A stretch of 5,301 nt of DNA from an uncultured Clostridia bacterium (GTDB taxonomy: Bacteria > Bacillota > Clostridia > Oscillospirales > Ruminococcaceae): the NCBI GenBank assembly GCA_947177695.1, contig CAMWVO010000172.1:1-5301 (forward strand), read 5' to 3'. Position numbers and translations under genes: made by a program. The notes below the pieces were generated by a model, which searched no databases, was not told the DNA's origin, and worked only from the letters and a program-made list of their open reading frames with translations. Positions 5,193 through 5,301 of this stretch are shown piece by piece (position 1 is the first letter of the stretch; every line of letters begins with the position of its first letter).

Positions 5193-5301
5193 CTAAACGC
5201 CGCCCCGCCTTTGTCTGACGGCTTCGTACATAAATATTCCCGCCGCCACCGAGGCGTTAAGGGACGTTATTTCTCCCATCATAGGCAGGCTTACGGGGAA
5301 G
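5193..5301 (-). CDS. rlmB: TrmH/SpoU-family RNA 2'-O-methyltransferase, C-terminal end (partial)
   Basis: The last 35 codons are in the window, ending in TAG at 5193-5195. They read FPVSLPMMGEITSLNASVAA then GIFMYEAVRQRR. This is motif 3 of the SPOUT superfamily ('IPM.G.v.SLNvSvA'), whose Ser-Leu-Asn segment forms part of the knotted S-adenosylmethionine pocket. The 'YEAxRQR' ending is typical of the RlmB type, which methylates the 2'-OH of G2251 in 23S rRNA. Other TrmH-family members share this tail, so the symbol is probable rather than certain. The 5' end lies outside the window. In many Firmicutes this gene sits downstream of cysS and mrnC. Here it probably shares a transcript with the 940-residue gene. 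Confidence 0.82.
   Translation of the reverse strand, partial: FPVSLPMMGEITSLNASVAAGIFMYEAVRQRRGGV

Overview
The window looks like chromosomal DNA of a low-to-mid-GC Gram-positive anaerobe, most likely a Ruminococcus-like member of the Clostridia. This placement is an inference. It rests on consensus AGGAG-type ribosome binding sites, sigma-A promoters, intrinsic hairpin terminators with U-tracts, frequent ATA codons in the minus-strand genes, and the mix of DegV, a cytoplasmic GH13 enzyme and an RlmB-type methyltransferase. No mobile element, CRISPR array, tRNA or rRNA was seen.

Layout from left to right. Bases 1-122 (+) hold the last 39 codons of a DegV-family gene, closed by a perfect 16-bp hairpin terminator (133-170). 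Converging on it is a HAD-family phosphatase gene (minus, start best placed at 503). It has motif I and motif II but runs into the DegV terminator and lacks the second half of the fold, so it is broken. It has its own near-perfect promoter (537-565). Next comes a terminator (about 564-598) and a complete 517-residue GH13 alpha-amylase-family enzyme (604-2157, minus) with all three catalytic carboxylates and its own promoter (2201-2229). Upstream of that is another strong terminator (2226-2267). It closes a 940-residue membrane protein gene (2301-5123, minus), which follows the 3' end of an RlmB/TrmH-type rRNA 2'-O-methyltransferase gene (5193-5301, minus) by 70 bp on the same strand, probably as one transcript.

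The most interesting object is the 940-residue protein. Its C-terminal 560 residues have the 2+2+2 helices, cytoplasmic region, 2 helices order of a P1B-type (heavy-metal) ATPase. They align by eye with the family through the membrane Pro motif, the phosphorylation-loop region, a nucleotide-domain 'GNREL' strand and the 'TGD' region. Every catalytic motif is altered or missing: there is no TGE, no CPC, no DKTGT and no GDGxND. It therefore looks like a catalytically dead P-type ATPase (pseudoenzyme), fused to a roughly 375-residue acidic, low-complexity N-terminal region carrying two copies of an exact nine-residue motif, DDILSEYSG. I do not know a described function for this architecture.

Two smaller themes deserve attention. 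First, the HAD gene is cut exactly at the DegV terminator, and the terminator arm reads in frame as plausible HAD sequence. That suggests a recombination or assembly joint at microhomology. Second, at two consecutive junctions the terminator U-tract of one gene abuts or overlaps the -35 box of the next gene.
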